From: Lysobacteraceae bacterium | GTDB taxonomy: Bacteria > Pseudomonadota > Gammaproteobacteria > Xanthomonadales > Rhodanobacteraceae | DNA length: 64,000 bases | NCBI GenBank assembly: GCA_004143945.1 | Contig: SEHB01000005.1 | Coordinates: forward strand, 147,081 to 211,080 | Direction of reading: 5' to 3' | In this document: piece by piece, positions 17,597 through 29,595 of the stretch | How the letters are laid out: each line of letters opens with the position of its first letter | Position numbering within the stretch: position 1 is the first letter of the stretch | The notes under the pieces: model-generated | The model's database searches: none | What the model saw: the letters and a program-made list of their open reading frames with translations, nothing else | What the model was told of the DNA's origin: nothing | Program-made: the position numbers and the translations under genes

Positions 17597-19087
17597 ATGC
17601 GCATGCTTTCCGCATTCCTTTTTTGCACGACCCTGCCGACCTGCTGCGTGCACGCGGCGACCCTCGTCGTCGACTCGACCGCGGACACGAGCGTCGTCGA
17701 CGGCGACTGCACGCTGCGCGAGGCGCTCGCGGCCGCGAACAACACGACCGTGCCGGACTGCGGTACGGGCCAGGCCGCGCCGATCGTGGACGTCATCGCG
17801 TTCGCGATACCGGGCGCGGGACCGCACGTGATCATGCCGACCGGCTGGCTCGGCTCGATCAACGAAGCGCTGACGATCGACGGCTCCACGCAACCCGGCT
17901 CGATGCCGAACGCCGCGACCCCGCAGCAGGGCGGAATCGACGGCACGATCGCAATCGAGCTGTCGGGCGAGGCCTGCGCGGGGTGCACGGCACCGTTCGG
18001 TTTCGGCGCCAGCGAGGGCGAGGTGGTCCTGCGTGGACTTGCGATGACGAACTACGCGTATGTCGTCAGCCAGGCGGTCGGCACGCAGGCGACGTTCCGC
18101 ATCGAAGGCTGCCACCTCGGAATCGGCGCGGACGGCGCAACCTCGGGCAGCCCGCCTTCAGGCATCGCGATCGCGAGCGGCAGCTGGATCATCGGCGGAC
18201 TCGCGCCGGCGCAGCGCAACCTGATCGTCGCGACTGCGTTCATGAGTCCGGCCGCTTCGATCCTGCTGCAGGGCAACCTGATCGGCACCGACCGCAGCGG
18301 CCTCGAATCGCGGCCGATCGCCGGCGAGGCGATGCAGCTGCGCGTCGGTCCCGGCCAGTTCGCGCGTATCGGCGGCAGCGATCCCGCGGCACGCAACGTG
18401 ATCGCATCCGCGAGCGGCATCGGCGTGCACCTGCTCGGTTTCGGGGCCGACGGCGCCGACCTGCGCGTCGAGGGCAACTTCGTCGGCGTCGGCATCGACG
18501 GCGTCACGCCGCTGCCGAACGGCGCGGCCGGCGTGCGCTACGGAAACAGCGTGCCGCCCGGCACCGGCAGGCCGCGTATCGGCGGCGGCGGCGCATCCGG
18601 CAACACGATCGCATGGAACCTCGGACCCGGCGTCGAGATCGCAGGCACGTCCGACACGATCGCCGAAGTGGTCGGCAACGCGATGCACGACAACGCGATC
18701 GGCATCGACATCGACGGCAATGGCCCTGTCCCGAACGATCCGGACGACATCGACACCGGACCGAACCTGGGCATGAACCACCCGCAGCTCCGCCGCGTGG
18801 CGTACGCGGCGGGTCAGTACACCATCCACTACCAGGCCGACATCGCCGTCGCGAACGCGGCGTATCCACTGCGCATCGACTTCTACGTCGCGGCCGGACC
18901 CGACGATGCCGAGGGCATCCAGTGGATCGGCAGCGAAACGATCGACGCGCCCGAAGCGCAAGCCTGGCGCGAGCTGACGCTCGCGGGTCCCGGACCCGCC
19001 GCGCTGGTGGCGACCGTCACCGATGCCGCGGGTCGCAGCAGCGAATTCTCCGGCAAGGACCGGATCTTCGCGGACGCATTCGAGTAG
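17597..19087 (+). CDS. secreted CSLREA-type parallel beta-helix protein with F-x-D-A-F-E tail
   Basis: 496-residue exported protein. The signal peptide MRMLSAFLFCTTLPTCCVHA is followed by ATLVVDSTADTSVVDGDCTLREALAAANN, a CSLREA-type domain (here C-T-L-R-E-A). The middle has right-handed beta-helix repeats of the pectate-lyase-like kind (GNLIGTDRSG, GNFVGVGIDG, GNAMHDNAIGIDIDGNG). The C-terminus is KDRIFADAFE, the same tail class as other secreted proteins here. No catalytic motif is recognised; such proteins are usually surface or secreted. It lies on the opposite strand between the suf operon and the GNAT-Rieske pair, convergent with sufS, and may be a later insertion in an ancestral suf region. 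Confidence 0.82.
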   Translation: MRMLSAFLFCTTLPTCCVHAATLVVDSTADTSVVDGDCTLREALAAANNTTVPDCGTGQAAPIVDVIAFAIPGAGPHVIMPTGWLGSINEALTIDGSTQPGSMPNAATPQQGGIDGTIAIELSGEACAGCTAPFGFGASEGEVVLRGLAMTNYAYVVSQAVGTQATFRIEGCHLGIGADGATSGSPPSGIAIASGSWIIGGLAPAQRNLIVATAFMSPAASILLQGNLIGTDRSGLESRPIAGEAMQLRVGPGQFARIGGSDPAARNVIASASGIGVHLLGFGADGADLRVEGNFVGVGIDGVTPLPNGAAGVRYGNSVPPGTGRPRIGGGGASGNTIAWNLGPGVEIAGTSDTIAEVVGNAMHDNAIGIDIDGNGPVPNDPDDIDTGPNLGMNHPQLRRVAYAAGQYTIHYQADIAVANAAYPLRIDFYVAAGPDDAEGIQWIGSETIDAPEAQAWRELTLAGPGPAALVATVTDAAGRSSEFSGKDRIFADAFE

Positions 19088-19138
19088 CCGCTGCAATGCC
19101 GGTCGCACGCGCCTTCGACAGCGCGAGGTGAACGGATG

Positions 19139-20386
19139 TCAGGCGAGCAATCGGCGCACGCGCGCGATCGCGTCGACGAATCGGTCGATCTCCTCGCGCG
19201 TGTTGTAGAACGCGAGCGAGGCGCGCAGCGTCGCGGGCACGCGGTAGAACTGCAGCAGCGGATGCGCGCAGTGGTGGCCCGAACGCACCGCGATTCCCTC
19301 GTGGTCGAGCAGCGTCGCGAGGTCGTGCGCGTGCGCGCCATGGATCAGGAACGCGAACACGCCGACGCGCTCCTTCGCCTCGCCGATCAGGCGCAGGCCG
19401 CGCACGGTCGAAAGCGCCTCGAGCATGTAGTCGCGCAACTCGTCTTCGTACGCGCGGATGCGCTCGCGCCCGAGCGCTTCGACGTAGTCGATCGCGGCCG
19501 ACAGCCCGGCGAAACCAGCGATGTTGGGCGTGCCTGCCTCGAATCGCTGCGGCGGATCGGCCAAGGTGGTCTTCTCGAAGCGCACCTCGCGGATCATCTC
19601 GCCGCCGCCGAAGAACGGCGGCATCTCCGCGAGGATCTCGCCGCGCGCCCACAGCGCGCCGGTGCCGGTCGGGCCGAACAGCTTGTGCCCGGTCATCGCA
19701 TAGAAATCGCAGCCGAGCGCGCGCAGGTCCACCGGAATGTGCGGGGCGGCCTGCGAGCCGTCGACGAGCAGCGGAATGCCGCGCTTGCGCGCATGGCGCG
19801 CGAGCTGCGCGACCGGATTGATCGTGCCGAGCACGTTGGACACGTGCGCGACCGCCGCGAGCTTGACGTCCGGGGTCAGTGCCTCGACGAACCTGTCGAC
19901 GACGAGCTCTCCGGCCTCGTTGATCGGAGCGACCTTGAGCTGCGCGCCGGTGCGCTCGCACACGAGCTGCCATGGCACGATGTTCGCGTGGTGCTCCATC
20001 GTCGTGACGAGGATCGAATCGCCCGGACCCAGCCGAGGCAGCGCCCAGCTGTAGGCGACCAGGTTGATCGCCTGGGTGGTCCCGCTGGTCAGCACGATCT
20101 CGTCGCGCGACGGTGCACCGAGGAAGCGTGCGATGCGGTCGCGCGCGCCCTCGTAGGCGGCGCTCGCCTCCTCGCCGAGCAGGTGCACCGCGCGCGCGAC
20201 GTTCGCGTTGTGCTCACGGTAGAAGCGGTCGACGGACTCGATCACCGAGGCCGGTTTCTGCGCGGTGTTGGCGCTGTCGAAATACACCAGCGGCTTGTCG
20301 TGCACGCTGCGCGCGAGCAGCGGGAAGTCCTCGCGCACGCGCGCGACGTCGAAAGGCTCGTGCGACGGACGTGCGCGCGCGCTCAT
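19139..20386 (-). CDS. sufS: SufS cysteine desulfurase
   Basis: PLP enzyme of 415 residues that takes sulfur from cysteine for Fe-S assembly. The N-terminus VREDFPLLARSVHDKPLVYFD is typical of group II desulfurases. The PLP lysine is K235 (YAMTGHKLFGPTGTG), the pyridine-ring region is SGTTQAINLVA with EHHANIVPW, and the catalytic cysteine is C373 in RSGHHCAHP. The gene overlaps the sufD stop by four bases and is last in the operon. No sufE or sufU follows, so the sulfur acceptor must be encoded elsewhere or SufS acts directly on SufBCD. Confidence 0.95.
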   Translation of the reverse strand: MSARARPSHEPFDVARVREDFPLLARSVHDKPLVYFDSANTAQKPASVIESVDRFYREHNANVARAVHLLGEEASAAYEGARDRIARFLGAPSRDEIVLTSGTTQAINLVAYSWALPRLGPGDSILVTTMEHHANIVPWQLVCERTGAQLKVAPINEAGELVVDRFVEALTPDVKLAAVAHVSNVLGTINPVAQLARHARKRGIPLLVDGSQAAPHIPVDLRALGCDFYAMTGHKLFGPTGTGALWARGEILAEMPPFFGGGEMIREVRFEKTTLADPPQRFEAGTPNIAGFAGLSAAIDYVEALGRERIRAYEDELRDYMLEALSTVRGLRLIGEAKERVGVFAFLIHGAHAHDLATLLDHEGIAVRSGHHCAHPLLQFYRVPATLRASLAFYNTREEIDRFVDAIARVRRLLA

Positions 20387-21653
20387 GCGCCTTCGACCAG
20401 CGGCAGGCGCTGCGCGAGCAGGCGCAGCAGGTGCGCACGCAGCGCGTCGGGGCTGATCCCGTCGAGCGTCGCGCCACAGAACGCCGAAACCAGCAGGCGC
20501 CGCGCGGCCTCGCGCGGAATCCCGCGCGTGCGCAGGTAGAACAGCGCCTGCTCGTCGAGCTGGCCCACGGTCGCGCCGTGGGCCGCGGCGACTTCGTCGG
20601 CATGGATCACGAGCACGGGCTGGGTATCGATCTCGGCCTGGGCCGACAGCAGCAGGTTCCTGTTCGAAAGCCGCGCGTCCGCGCCGTCGGCGCCGGACTC
20701 GATCGTGATCGCGCCGTGGAACACGCCACGAGATCGCTGGTCGGCCGCGCCGCGCCAGGCGATGTCGCAGGCGGTGTCGGGCGCGAGGTGGCGCACGTCC
20801 AGGCGCGTATCGGCATGCTGGCGACCGGTCAGCGCGAAGGTCCCGCGCGAAACCAGGCGCGAGCCGGGACCTGCAAGGTCGACGCGGAAATCGTGACGCA
20901 CGAGGCGCGCGCCGAGTTCGAGCGCATGCGCCGAGACGCAGGCGCCGCGGTCGAGCCGGAATGCGTCGCGCCGCACCAGCGTCGAGTCCGCGCCCGCATC
21001 CTGCAGTTGCAGCAGGTCGAGCCGCGCCCCGGCCGCAAGCACGTAGTCGGCCACGAGGTTGCCGAGGTGCGCCTGCACGCCGGTCCCGGCATGGTGTTCG
21101 ACCAGCGTCAGCGCGGCGCCTTCGCCGAGTTCGACCCGGACGCGCGCCTGCCAGGCGAGGTCAGCGTCGGCGGATGTACCGATGAAGACGAGGTGCAGCG
21201 GCATCCCGATGCGCGCATCGTTCGCGACGCGCACGAGCGCTCCGTCCGCGACCAGCGCTGTATTCAGGCGCTCGAATGCGTCCGCGCGCTCGCCCTCGCC
21301 GGCATCGAGCAGCGACGCGAGGCGCGCGGGTTCGCTCGACAGCGGCGACAGCGTGAGCCCCTGGAGTTCACGCTGGTCGGAGAGGTCGACGCGGAATACG
21401 CCGTTGACGAACACCAGCCGCGGCCCTTCGATGCCGGGCAATGCATACGTCGCCGCGTCGACTTCGCGTGCTGCCGCGCCGGCATCGCCGGCGACCAAGC
21501 GTCGCTGCTCGAGCGCGCGCAGCGCGGTGTACTTCCAGGCTTCGTCGCGCGTGCCCGGAAGCCCGTCGCGGCGCAGGGCGGCGACCGCCGCGCTTCGCGC
21601 CGCGGGCCCGGCGGGCACGCCCTCGAGCAGCGATTCGAGCAGCGCCACGGCCA

Positions 21654-21654
<1 letters not shown>
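20383..21654 (-). CDS. sufD: SufD, Fe-S assembly scaffold subunit
   Basis: 423-residue partner of SufB and SufC in the SufBC2D scaffold. Typical elements are DEAWKYTALRAL near residue 50, the beta-helix core (GARLDLLQLQDAGADSTLVRRDAF), VFHGAITIESGADGADA, NRNLLLSAQAEIDTQPVLVIHADEV and AAHGATVGQLDEQALFYLRTRGI with its conserved His. The ATG at 21654 overlaps the sufC stop by one base (TGATG). An upstream start is possible but would overlap sufC. Sequence drift relative to SufB is normal for this subunit. Confidence 0.93.
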
Positions 21655-22415
<761 letters not shown>

Positions 22416-22441
22416 GGGATCGGGGATTCTGGATTCGGGAT
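22416..22441 (+). repeat. heptad-repeat element between sufB and sufC
   Basis: A run of degenerate seven-base units (GGGATCG, GGGATTC, GGATTCG, GGGAT) on the plus strand. This is the same unit family as the elements at 29596, 30811, 35457, 37954, 42678 and 43202, here with only one arm. It sits just upstream of the sufC start within an operon. Confidence 0.7.
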
Positions 22442-22489
22442 GACGGAGTGCAAGCGCGGCACGAGGCTCGCGCAGCGTGGGAAGCTTGC

Positions 22490-24003
<1,514 letters not shown>

Positions 24004-24007
<4 letters not shown>

Positions 24008-24450
24008 GCGCTCGCCACCCGCAACGGCGTGGAGACGCTGCGCCGCGCCGACGGTCGCGACATCTCGGCCAGCGTCACGCTGGCCAGCGCACCCGCGATC
24101 GCCTGGTTGATGCGCCGCCAGTTCACGCGCACGCCGCAGTGCGGTTCGTGGCCGCAGGTGCCGCTGTGCACGCTGCATTCGGTCATGCCGATCGGTCCTT
24201 CGATCGCGATCACGATGTCGGCGATCGTGATGCCTTCGGGCGCACGCGCGAGCCGGTAACCGCCATTGACGCCGCGCGTGGAGACGACGAGCCCGGCCTG
24301 CGCGAGCTGCTTGAGCAGCTTGCTGACGGTCGGGACTTCGAGGCGGGCGCTGTCGGCCAGCGCCTGCGCGCTCGCGAGGTCGCTGCCGCGCGCGGCGAGG
24401 CAGGCCATCACGACCGTCGCGTAGTCGGTGAGCTTGCTGACGCGCAGCAT
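24004..24450 (-). CDS. Rrf2-family Suf regulator (IscR-like)
   Basis: 148-residue winged-helix regulator of the Rrf2 family, first gene of the suf operon. The DNA-binding part ([41 protein letters not shown]) is followed by [18 protein letters not shown] and the cluster-binding cysteines C92, C99 and C105 ([15 protein letters not shown]), almost the positions of IscR C92/C98/C104. It likely binds a [2Fe-2S] cluster and represses its own operon when clusters are plentiful. An IscR type-1-like site overlaps its promoter. Xanthomonad annotations call it the SUF system regulator. Confidence 0.93.
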
Positions 24451-24471
24451 GGGGGCGTCCTCGGGAGATCG

Positions 24472-24513
24472 AAACAGGACTGAAATAGTACTGTATCAGG
24501 CCGGTTGGCGCAA
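24472..24513 (-). promoter_or_regulatory. suf promoter with IscR type-1-like operator
   Basis: On the minus strand TTGCGC (24513-24508) and TACTAT (24490-24485) are 17 bp apart. An imperfect match to the 25-bp IscR type-1 site spans 24496-24472 (ATAC then AGTACTATTTCAGTC then CTGTTT; about 18 of 25 positions agree by eye). The operator covers the -10, which fits autorepression. Confidence 0.7.
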
Positions 24514-24576
24514 TCCGGCGACCGCGCGCGCCGGCGAGGCGGCTTGCTAGACTTCCGCGCCACCCGAACCGGACCC

Positions 24577-25605
24577 GTGCCCTTGCGATCGAACGTCCCC
24601 CGCGCGCAGGCGCTCCGCGACTTCGCGCACCACGCGCTGGCGTCTGGCGGCATCGAGATCAGCCCAGCCTCCGCCGACGCGAGCTTCCGCAGCTACTGGC
24701 GCGTCGATGATGGCGGCACCACGCGCATCGTGATGGACGCACCGCCGGACAAGGAGGACATCGGTCCCTGGCTCGACATCGCAGTGCGTCTGCGCCACGC
24801 GGGCGTGCACGCGCCCGAAGTCTTCGCGGTCGATCGCGCACAGGGATTCGTGCTGATGGAGGACCTCGGCACGCGCACGTTCCTGCCCGAACTCGATGAG
24901 CACAGCGTCGATGCACTGTACGGCGATGCGCTCGACGCGCTGCTGCGCATGCAGGCCAGCGTGGATGTCGCGGGCCTGCCCGCCTACGACCGCAACCGCC
25001 TCGTCGCGGAGATGGAACTCATGCCCGAATGGTTCCTGCGCCGCCACCTCGGGTTCGCGCCCGGGTGCGAGCAGTGGGACGTGATCGAAGCTGCGTTCAC
25101 GTTCCTGGTGCACGCGGCGCAGGAGCAGCCGCGCGCGTTCGTGCATCGCGACTTCCACAGCCGCAACCTGCTCGTGCTCGAACGCGACGGCCCCGGCGTG
25201 ATCGACTTCCAGGACGCGGTGGTCGGGCCGCTGGCCTACGACCTCGTCTCGCTGCTGCGCGACTGCTACATCGAATGGGACGGCGAGCGCGTCGAAGGCT
25301 GGCTCGAATCGCACCGCCAGCGGCTGCGGCATGCGCACCTGCTCGGCACCGACGTCGACCTCGCGCGTTTCCGGCGCTGGTTCGACCTGATCGGCCTGCA
25401 GCGGCACATCAAGGTGCTCGGGATCTTCTGCCGGCTCTGGTATCGCGACGGCAAGCCGCAGTACCTCGCCGACCTGCCGCTGGTCTGGCGCTACGCGCTC
25501 GGCGTCGCGCGCCGCTATCCCGAGCTCGCGGATTTCGCTTCGCTGCTCGATCGCGCTCTCGGCGAACGCGACATCATGCAGCCGCGCGCGGACGCACCCG
25601 CGTGA
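24577..25605 (+). CDS. amgK: AmgK, N-acetylmuramate/N-acetylglucosamine anomeric kinase
   Basis: 342-residue aminoglycoside-phosphotransferase-fold kinase. Together with MurU it returns N-acetylmuramic acid from wall turnover to UDP-MurNAc, bypassing fosfomycin-sensitive synthesis. Catalytic motifs are [13 protein letters not shown] (Asp) and [11 protein letters not shown] (metal Asp). Also typical are [32 protein letters not shown] and [25 protein letters not shown] chose the GTG at 24577 because the family start is close to [13 protein letters not shown]; the exact start is uncertain. A -10-like TAGACT at 24548-24553 lies upstream. It overlaps murU by four bases. Confidence 0.9.
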   Translation: MPLRSNVPRAQALRDFAHHALASGGIEISPASADASFRSYWRVDDGGTTRIVMDAPPDKEDIGPWLDIAVRLRHAGVHAPEVFAVDRAQGFVLMEDLGTRTFLPELDEHSVDALYGDALDALLRMQASVDVAGLPAYDRNRLVAEMELMPEWFLRRHLGFAPGCEQWDVIEAAFTFLVHAAQEQPRAFVHRDFHSRNLLVLERDGPGVIDFQDAVVGPLAYDLVSLLRDCYIEWDGERVEGWLESHRQRLRHAHLLGTDVDLARFRRWFDLIGLQRHIKVLGIFCRLWYRDGKPQYLADLPLVWRYALGVARRYPELADFASLLDRALGERDIMQPRADAPA

Positions 25606-26279
25606 GCCTGCGCACCGCGATGATCTTCGCGGCCGGGCGCGGAGAACGCATGCGGCCGCTGACCGAAGCGACACCGAAGGCATTGCTGCGCGTCGGCGGG
25701 CGCATGCTGATCGAACATCACCTCGACAAACTCGCGGCGATCGGCGTCCGCGAAGTCGTCGTGAACGTGTCGCATCTCGCGGCGCAGTTCCCGCACGCGC
25801 TCGGCGACGGCTCGCGCTGGAACCTGCGCATCCGCTACAGCGACGAAGGGCCCGAACCGCTCGAGACCGGCGGCGGCATCGTGCATGCGCTGCCGCTGCT
25901 CGGCGAGGCACCCTTCATCGCGGTCGCCTGCGACGTCATCAGCGACTACGATTACGCGCGCTTGCCGGCAGAACCCGAGGGCCTTGGCCACCTGGTGATG
26001 GTCCCGAATCCGGATTTCCACCCGCGCGGCGACTTCCATCTCGACGGCTCGCGCCTGAACGAACACGGTTCGGGCGAACGCCTGACCTTCGGCAGCATCG
26101 CCGTCTACCGACCAGAGATCGTCTCCGGCGCGACGACCGCGCACTTCAAGCTGCTGCCGATGTACCAGCGCGCGATGCGCGAGGGTCGGCTCACGGGCGA
26201 ACGCCACGACGGCTTCTGGCGCAACCTCGGGACGCCGCAGCAACTCGCCGAACTCCAGGCGGCGGGCTGGCCGGAGTAG
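25602..26279 (+). CDS. murU: MurU, N-acetylmuramate-1-phosphate uridylyltransferase
   Basis: 225-residue nucleotidyltransferase that makes UDP-MurNAc from UTP and MurNAc-1-phosphate. The signature AMIFAAGRGERMRPLTEATPK (catalytic Arg and Lys) opens the protein. DVISDYDY holds the metal Asp, and GPEPLETGGGIVHALPLLG is the sugar/base loop. The GTG at 25602 overlaps the amgK stop (GTGA), so the two are translationally coupled. An ATG six codons inside would cut the first strand. The pair AmgK-MurU is the recycling route of pseudomonads and xanthomonads. Confidence 0.92.
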   Translation: MSLRTAMIFAAGRGERMRPLTEATPKALLRVGGRMLIEHHLDKLAAIGVREVVVNVSHLAAQFPHALGDGSRWNLRIRYSDEGPEPLETGGGIVHALPLLGEAPFIAVACDVISDYDYARLPAEPEGLGHLVMVPNPDFHPRGDFHLDGSRLNEHGSGERLTFGSIAVYRPEIVSGATTAHFKLLPMYQRAMREGRLTGERHDGFWRNLGTPQQLAELQAAGWPE

Positions 26280-26437
26280 GTTGCGCGCGTGCGAGCGTCA
26301 AGACATCCGCACGGCACTCTGCGCGGAGCCGCACCTGGCGTCTTGCCGAACGCAGCGCGCGCATCGTGTACGCCTGCATCGCCCAGCCGAACGACCGATG
26401 CAATTCCGGATGAACCGAGGTGTCTCGCCGGGATCGG

Positions 26438-27133
26438 CTAGTCGCGGTCGAGCAGCGTGCGCAGGAACGGAACGGTGACGCGGCGCTGGGCCGCCAGCGA
26501 GGCGCGATCGATGCGCTCGAGCAGGTCGAGCAAGGTCGCGAGGTCGCGCTTGCGTCGCGTGAACAGCCAGTCGAGCGCGCTGTCGTCGAGTTCGATACCG
26601 CGCGCGGTCGCGCGCGCGCGCACGATCCCGCGTCGTTCGACTTCGTCGAGCGGCTTCAGCGGCAGCCGCGTGCAGGCCCCGAGCCGCGAAACGAGGTCGG
26701 GCAGTCGGAGGCCGAGTTGCGCGGGCGGGGCGTTCGCCGCGAACACCATCGTCGCGCCCTGCGCGTGGCAGCGGTTGTAGAGATCGAACAGCGCATGCTC
26801 GGCATCGGCGTCGCCCGCGATCGAATCGACGTCGTCGACCGCGATGAGCGCGCTGCCGCCGAAGCCGCGGATCGCCGCGGCGCGCGGAGACGGCAACGTC
26901 GACAGCGGCAGGTACTGCGCGGAACGCGCCTCGGCGCTTGCGAGCGCGCAGGTCGCGAGCAGCAGGTGGCTGCGGCCGCTTCCCGGCGCTGCGGACAGGA
27001 ACATCCACGGCGCGCCCGGTTCGCGCGCGGCGGACCGCAGCGTTTCGATGACCGACGCATTCGGGCCGGCATGGAACGACTCGAACCGCTGGTGCGCCGG
27101 CCAGCGCAGCGCGAGCGGCAATTGTGCGCTCAC
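26438..27133 (-). CDS. hda: Hda, DnaA regulatory inactivator
   Basis: 231-residue AAA+ protein, homologous to the DnaA core. With the sliding clamp it promotes hydrolysis of DnaA-ATP after initiation. The N-terminus SAQLPLALRW carries the clamp-binding Q-L-P-L motif, followed by FESFHAGPNASVIETL. The degenerate Walker A is APGSGRSHLLLA and Walker B is LIAVDDVDSI. The sensor region is VFAANAPPAQLGLRLPDLVSRLG, and the arginine-finger helix is near RRGIVRARATARG. The GTG at 27133 overlaps the perM stop by four bases. Confidence 0.93.
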   Translation of the reverse strand: MSAQLPLALRWPAHQRFESFHAGPNASVIETLRSAAREPGAPWMFLSAAPGSGRSHLLLATCALASAEARSAQYLPLSTLPSPRAAAIRGFGGSALIAVDDVDSIAGDADAEHALFDLYNRCHAQGATMVFAANAPPAQLGLRLPDLVSRLGACTRLPLKPLDEVERRGIVRARATARGIELDDSALDWLFTRRKRDLATLLDLLERIDRASLAAQRRVTVPFLRTLLDRD

Positions 27134-28308
27134 GTCGGTGCGGACGGCGGACTGACCGCTCCGCGCTCGACCACGACGACATCCGCCGTGCCGGCCATCG
27201 GCGTGCCGGCGACCACGATCGTCGGTTGTTCGGCCTGTCGATACAGCTGGCTCTGCGTATAGCGCTCGTGCGCGTACCGCAACAGCACCATCACGACCGA
27301 GGCGACCGGCAATGCGAGCAGCACGCCGAGGAATCCGAACAATTCGCCGCCCGCGAGCACCGCGAAGATCACCGCCACCGGATGCAGCCCGATCTTGTCG
27401 CCGACGAGCTTGGGCACGAGCACGTAACCCTCGATCAGCTGGCCGATGCCGAACACGCCGAGCACGAGCAGCAGGTGGAACCAGTCCTGGTACTGCACGA
27501 GCGCGGCGATGATCGCCATGATCACGCCGGTGATCGCGCCGAGGTACGGAACGAAGCTGATCAGGCCCGCGATCATGCCGATCAGCGGCCCGACGCTGAT
27601 CCCCGCGAACCACAATCCGACGCCGTAGAACACGCCGAGCGCGACCATCACGCTGAGCTGGCCACGCAGGAATGCGCCGAGCACGACGTCCGACTCCGAA
27701 GCGAGGCGCGACACCACCGGCTCGATCGAGCGCGGCAGCAGCGCATGGATGCGCTCGACCAGCAGGTCCCAGTCGCGCAGCAGGTAGAACGCGACCACCG
27801 GGATCATCACGAGGTTCAGCAGCCAGCCGATCACGGTCATGCCGGACTTGGACACGCCGCCGAGCACGGTCGCGGCGATGCCCCCCGCGGCCTTCCAGTT
27901 CGCCTGCAGCGCATCGATGAGCCGGCGCGTGTCGAGGATCTCGAGCGAGATGCCGAAACGGGCCTCGAGCCACGGCGTCGCGCGGTTCTGGAACCAGTCG
28001 ACCCAGACCGGGAGCTGCGCGAGGAAGTTGGCGATCTGCCGCTCGATGAAGGGCACCAGCACGAGCAGCACCGCGATCACGACGATGCTGCCGACGAGGA
28101 ACACCAGTGCCACCGCGAGGCCGCGCCCGAGTCCGCGCCGTTCGAGCCGGTCGACCAGCGGGTCCATCAGGTAGGCGAACAGCGCGGCGACGACAAAGGG
28201 CGTCAGCACCGGCGCGAGCAGGTACAGCACTGCGCCGAGCAGCAGCGCGAGGATCAGCCATTGCCAGTGCAACGCGAGTCCGCGCGTGCGTCCAGGGGTA
28301 TCCGTCAT
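27130..28308 (-). CDS. AI-2E family transporter (PerM-like permease)
   Basis: 392-residue polytopic membrane protein of the AI-2E/PerM family with about eight helices. Conserved parts are PFVVAALFAYLMDPLVDRLERRG, LLLVLVPFIERQIANFL, PVVAFYLLRDWDLL, LRGQLSVMVALGVFYGVGLWFAG, GLISFVPYLGAITGV and VLVPKLVGDKIGLHPVAVIFAVLAGGELFGFLGVLLALP. The family has been linked to autoinducer or ion export, but most members are uncharacterised. Next to hda it occurs widely in gammaproteobacteria (yfgO/perM). Its start overlaps the previous gene by four bases and its end overlaps hda. Confidence 0.9.
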   Translation of the reverse strand: MTDTPGRTRGLALHWQWLILALLLGAVLYLLAPVLTPFVVAALFAYLMDPLVDRLERRGLGRGLAVALVFLVGSIVVIAVLLVLVPFIERQIANFLAQLPVWVDWFQNRATPWLEARFGISLEILDTRRLIDALQANWKAAGGIAATVLGGVSKSGMTVIGWLLNLVMIPVVAFYLLRDWDLLVERIHALLPRSIEPVVSRLASESDVVLGAFLRGQLSVMVALGVFYGVGLWFAGISVGPLIGMIAGLISFVPYLGAITGVIMAIIAALVQYQDWFHLLLVLGVFGIGQLIEGYVLVPKLVGDKIGLHPVAVIFAVLAGGELFGFLGVLLALPVASVVMVLLRYAHERYTQSQLYRQAEQPTIVVAGTPMAGTADVVVVERGAVSPPSAPT

Positions 28309-28874
28309 CGCATCGTCTCCTTGCGGGAACGCACGACGTCACGTGCGCGGCGTCCCCAGGCGAACAGGTAGTGCAGGCCGCTGGCCGCGGTCAACGCGGC
28401 GACCGCCGCGATCGCCGCCAGGTGGAGGATCCGCGGCAGTTCGATCCAGTCCGACAGCCGCAGCAGTTCCAGCAGGACATAGGCGATCTGGACCACGGTC
28501 GTGAGTTTCGAAACGCGGCTCGGCGCCGCGTCGAAGCGGCCGACGAGGTTGTGGTATGCGACCGCCCCCGCGACGATCACGAAGTCGCGCCCGACCACCA
28601 GCGCCGCGAGCCAGCCCTCGATGCCGCCGACCAGCGCGAGCGACACGAACGCAGCCGTCAGCAGCAGCTTGTCCGCGACCGGGTCGAGCATGCCGCCGAT
28701 CCAGCTCTGCCAGCCGCAGCGCTTGGCGATGTAGCCGTCGAGCGCATCGCTGAATCCCGCGATCGCCGCGACCAGCAGCGCGCGATCGTGGCGCCCGTCC
28801 GAAATCATCCAGCACAGCGGCACGACCAGCGCCATGCGCAGCAACGTGATCAGGTTTGGAAGATGGCGCAGCAT
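28305..28874 (-). CDS. CDP-alcohol phosphatidyltransferase (PgsA/YnjF-like)
   Basis: 189-residue membrane enzyme of phospholipid synthesis with about five to six helices. The CDP-alcohol motif D-G-x2-A-R-x8-G-x3-D-x3-D is present as DALDGYIAKRCGWQSWIGGMLDPVADK with a Lys where Arg is usual. It transfers a phosphatidyl group from CDP-diacylglycerol to an alcohol. The start MLRHLPNLITLLRM resembles PgsA. Whether glycerol-3-phosphate is the acceptor cannot be read from sequence, so I give no symbol. It is followed by perM with a four-base overlap and lies 12 bases after the DUF2066 gene. Confidence 0.85.
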   Translation of the reverse strand: MLRHLPNLITLLRMALVVPLCWMISDGRHDRALLVAAIAGFSDALDGYIAKRCGWQSWIGGMLDPVADKLLLTAAFVSLALVGGIEGWLAALVVGRDFVIVAGAVAYHNLVGRFDAAPSRVSKLTTVVQIAYVLLELLRLSDWIELPRILHLAAIAAVAALTAASGLHYLFAWGRRARDVVRSRKETMR

Positions 28875-28886
28875 CGGCTGCGACGC

Positions 28887-29516
28887 TCAGTGTTGCAGCG
28901 TGAGCGCCGTGTCCGCGCCTTCGACCGGCGTTGGCGCGACCGCCAGCGCGCGCTCGAGCGCGACGATCTCGACGAAGTGCGCGAGGTCGGTCGCGAGCGA
29001 GAGCTTCAGCAGCAGCGCATCGCCCTGCGCCTGCAGCGGTTGCACCGCGCGCACGAAATTGTTGCGCGTGAAGTACGCGATCACGCGCGCGTAGTCGTCC
29101 GCATTGCGTACGTCGCCGACCCAGGCGGTCGCTTCGGTCGCGACTTCAGGGACCTGGGGCAAGCCCGCATACGGGCCGAGGCCATGCTGCTGCAGCATGC
29201 GGTCGATCGAGGCCGCATCGAAATGCGCGACCAGCATCAGCGGCGCACCGTCTTCGAGCGCATTGCGTTCGTAGCTGTACTGCAGCACGTAGCGTTCGGC
29301 CTGCGCGACCGACTTCGCGACATCGGGGTTGGCGAGCACGCCGCTGTCGCCGGACTGGTCGATCACGACATTGGCGAGCGCGGTGCGCAACGCGGACGAG
29401 CGCTCATCGTCGGACTGCGAATTGACCGGCGTGCGCCCGACGTAGGTCGCCGGAGCGGCCGCGGCGAGCCCGCACGCGAGCAACGCGAGCGCGAGACCGA
29501 AGGTGCGCAGCAACAT
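28887..29516 (-). CDS. DUF2066 exported protein
   Basis: Exported 209-residue protein. The start at 29516 gives a clean signal peptide ([21 protein letters not shown]) before [23 protein letters not shown], the typical DUF2066 beginning. GYVLQYSYE-like [16 protein letters not shown] and [19 protein letters not shown] follow. It ends earlier than the longer members I recall, so the domain may be a short form. It is the first gene of the leftward set DUF2066-CDP transferase-perM-hda and is divergent from purM. The function is unknown. Confidence 0.8.
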   Translation of the reverse strand: MLLRTFGLALALLACGLAAAAPATYVGRTPVNSQSDDERSSALRTALANVVIDQSGDSGVLANPDVAKSVAQAERYVLQYSYERNALEDGAPLMLVAHFDAASIDRMLQQHGLGPYAGLPQVPEVATEATAWVGDVRNADDYARVIAYFTRNNFVRAVQPLQAQGDALLLKLSLATDLAHFVEIVALERALAVAPTPVEGADTALTLQH

Positions 29517-29595
29517 CAGGGTTCGCACGGGCGTGGCCGAAAGCAGGATCGGGCATCCAGTCTGCCCAAACCGCGCCGGGGAGTCCATGGTGGAG

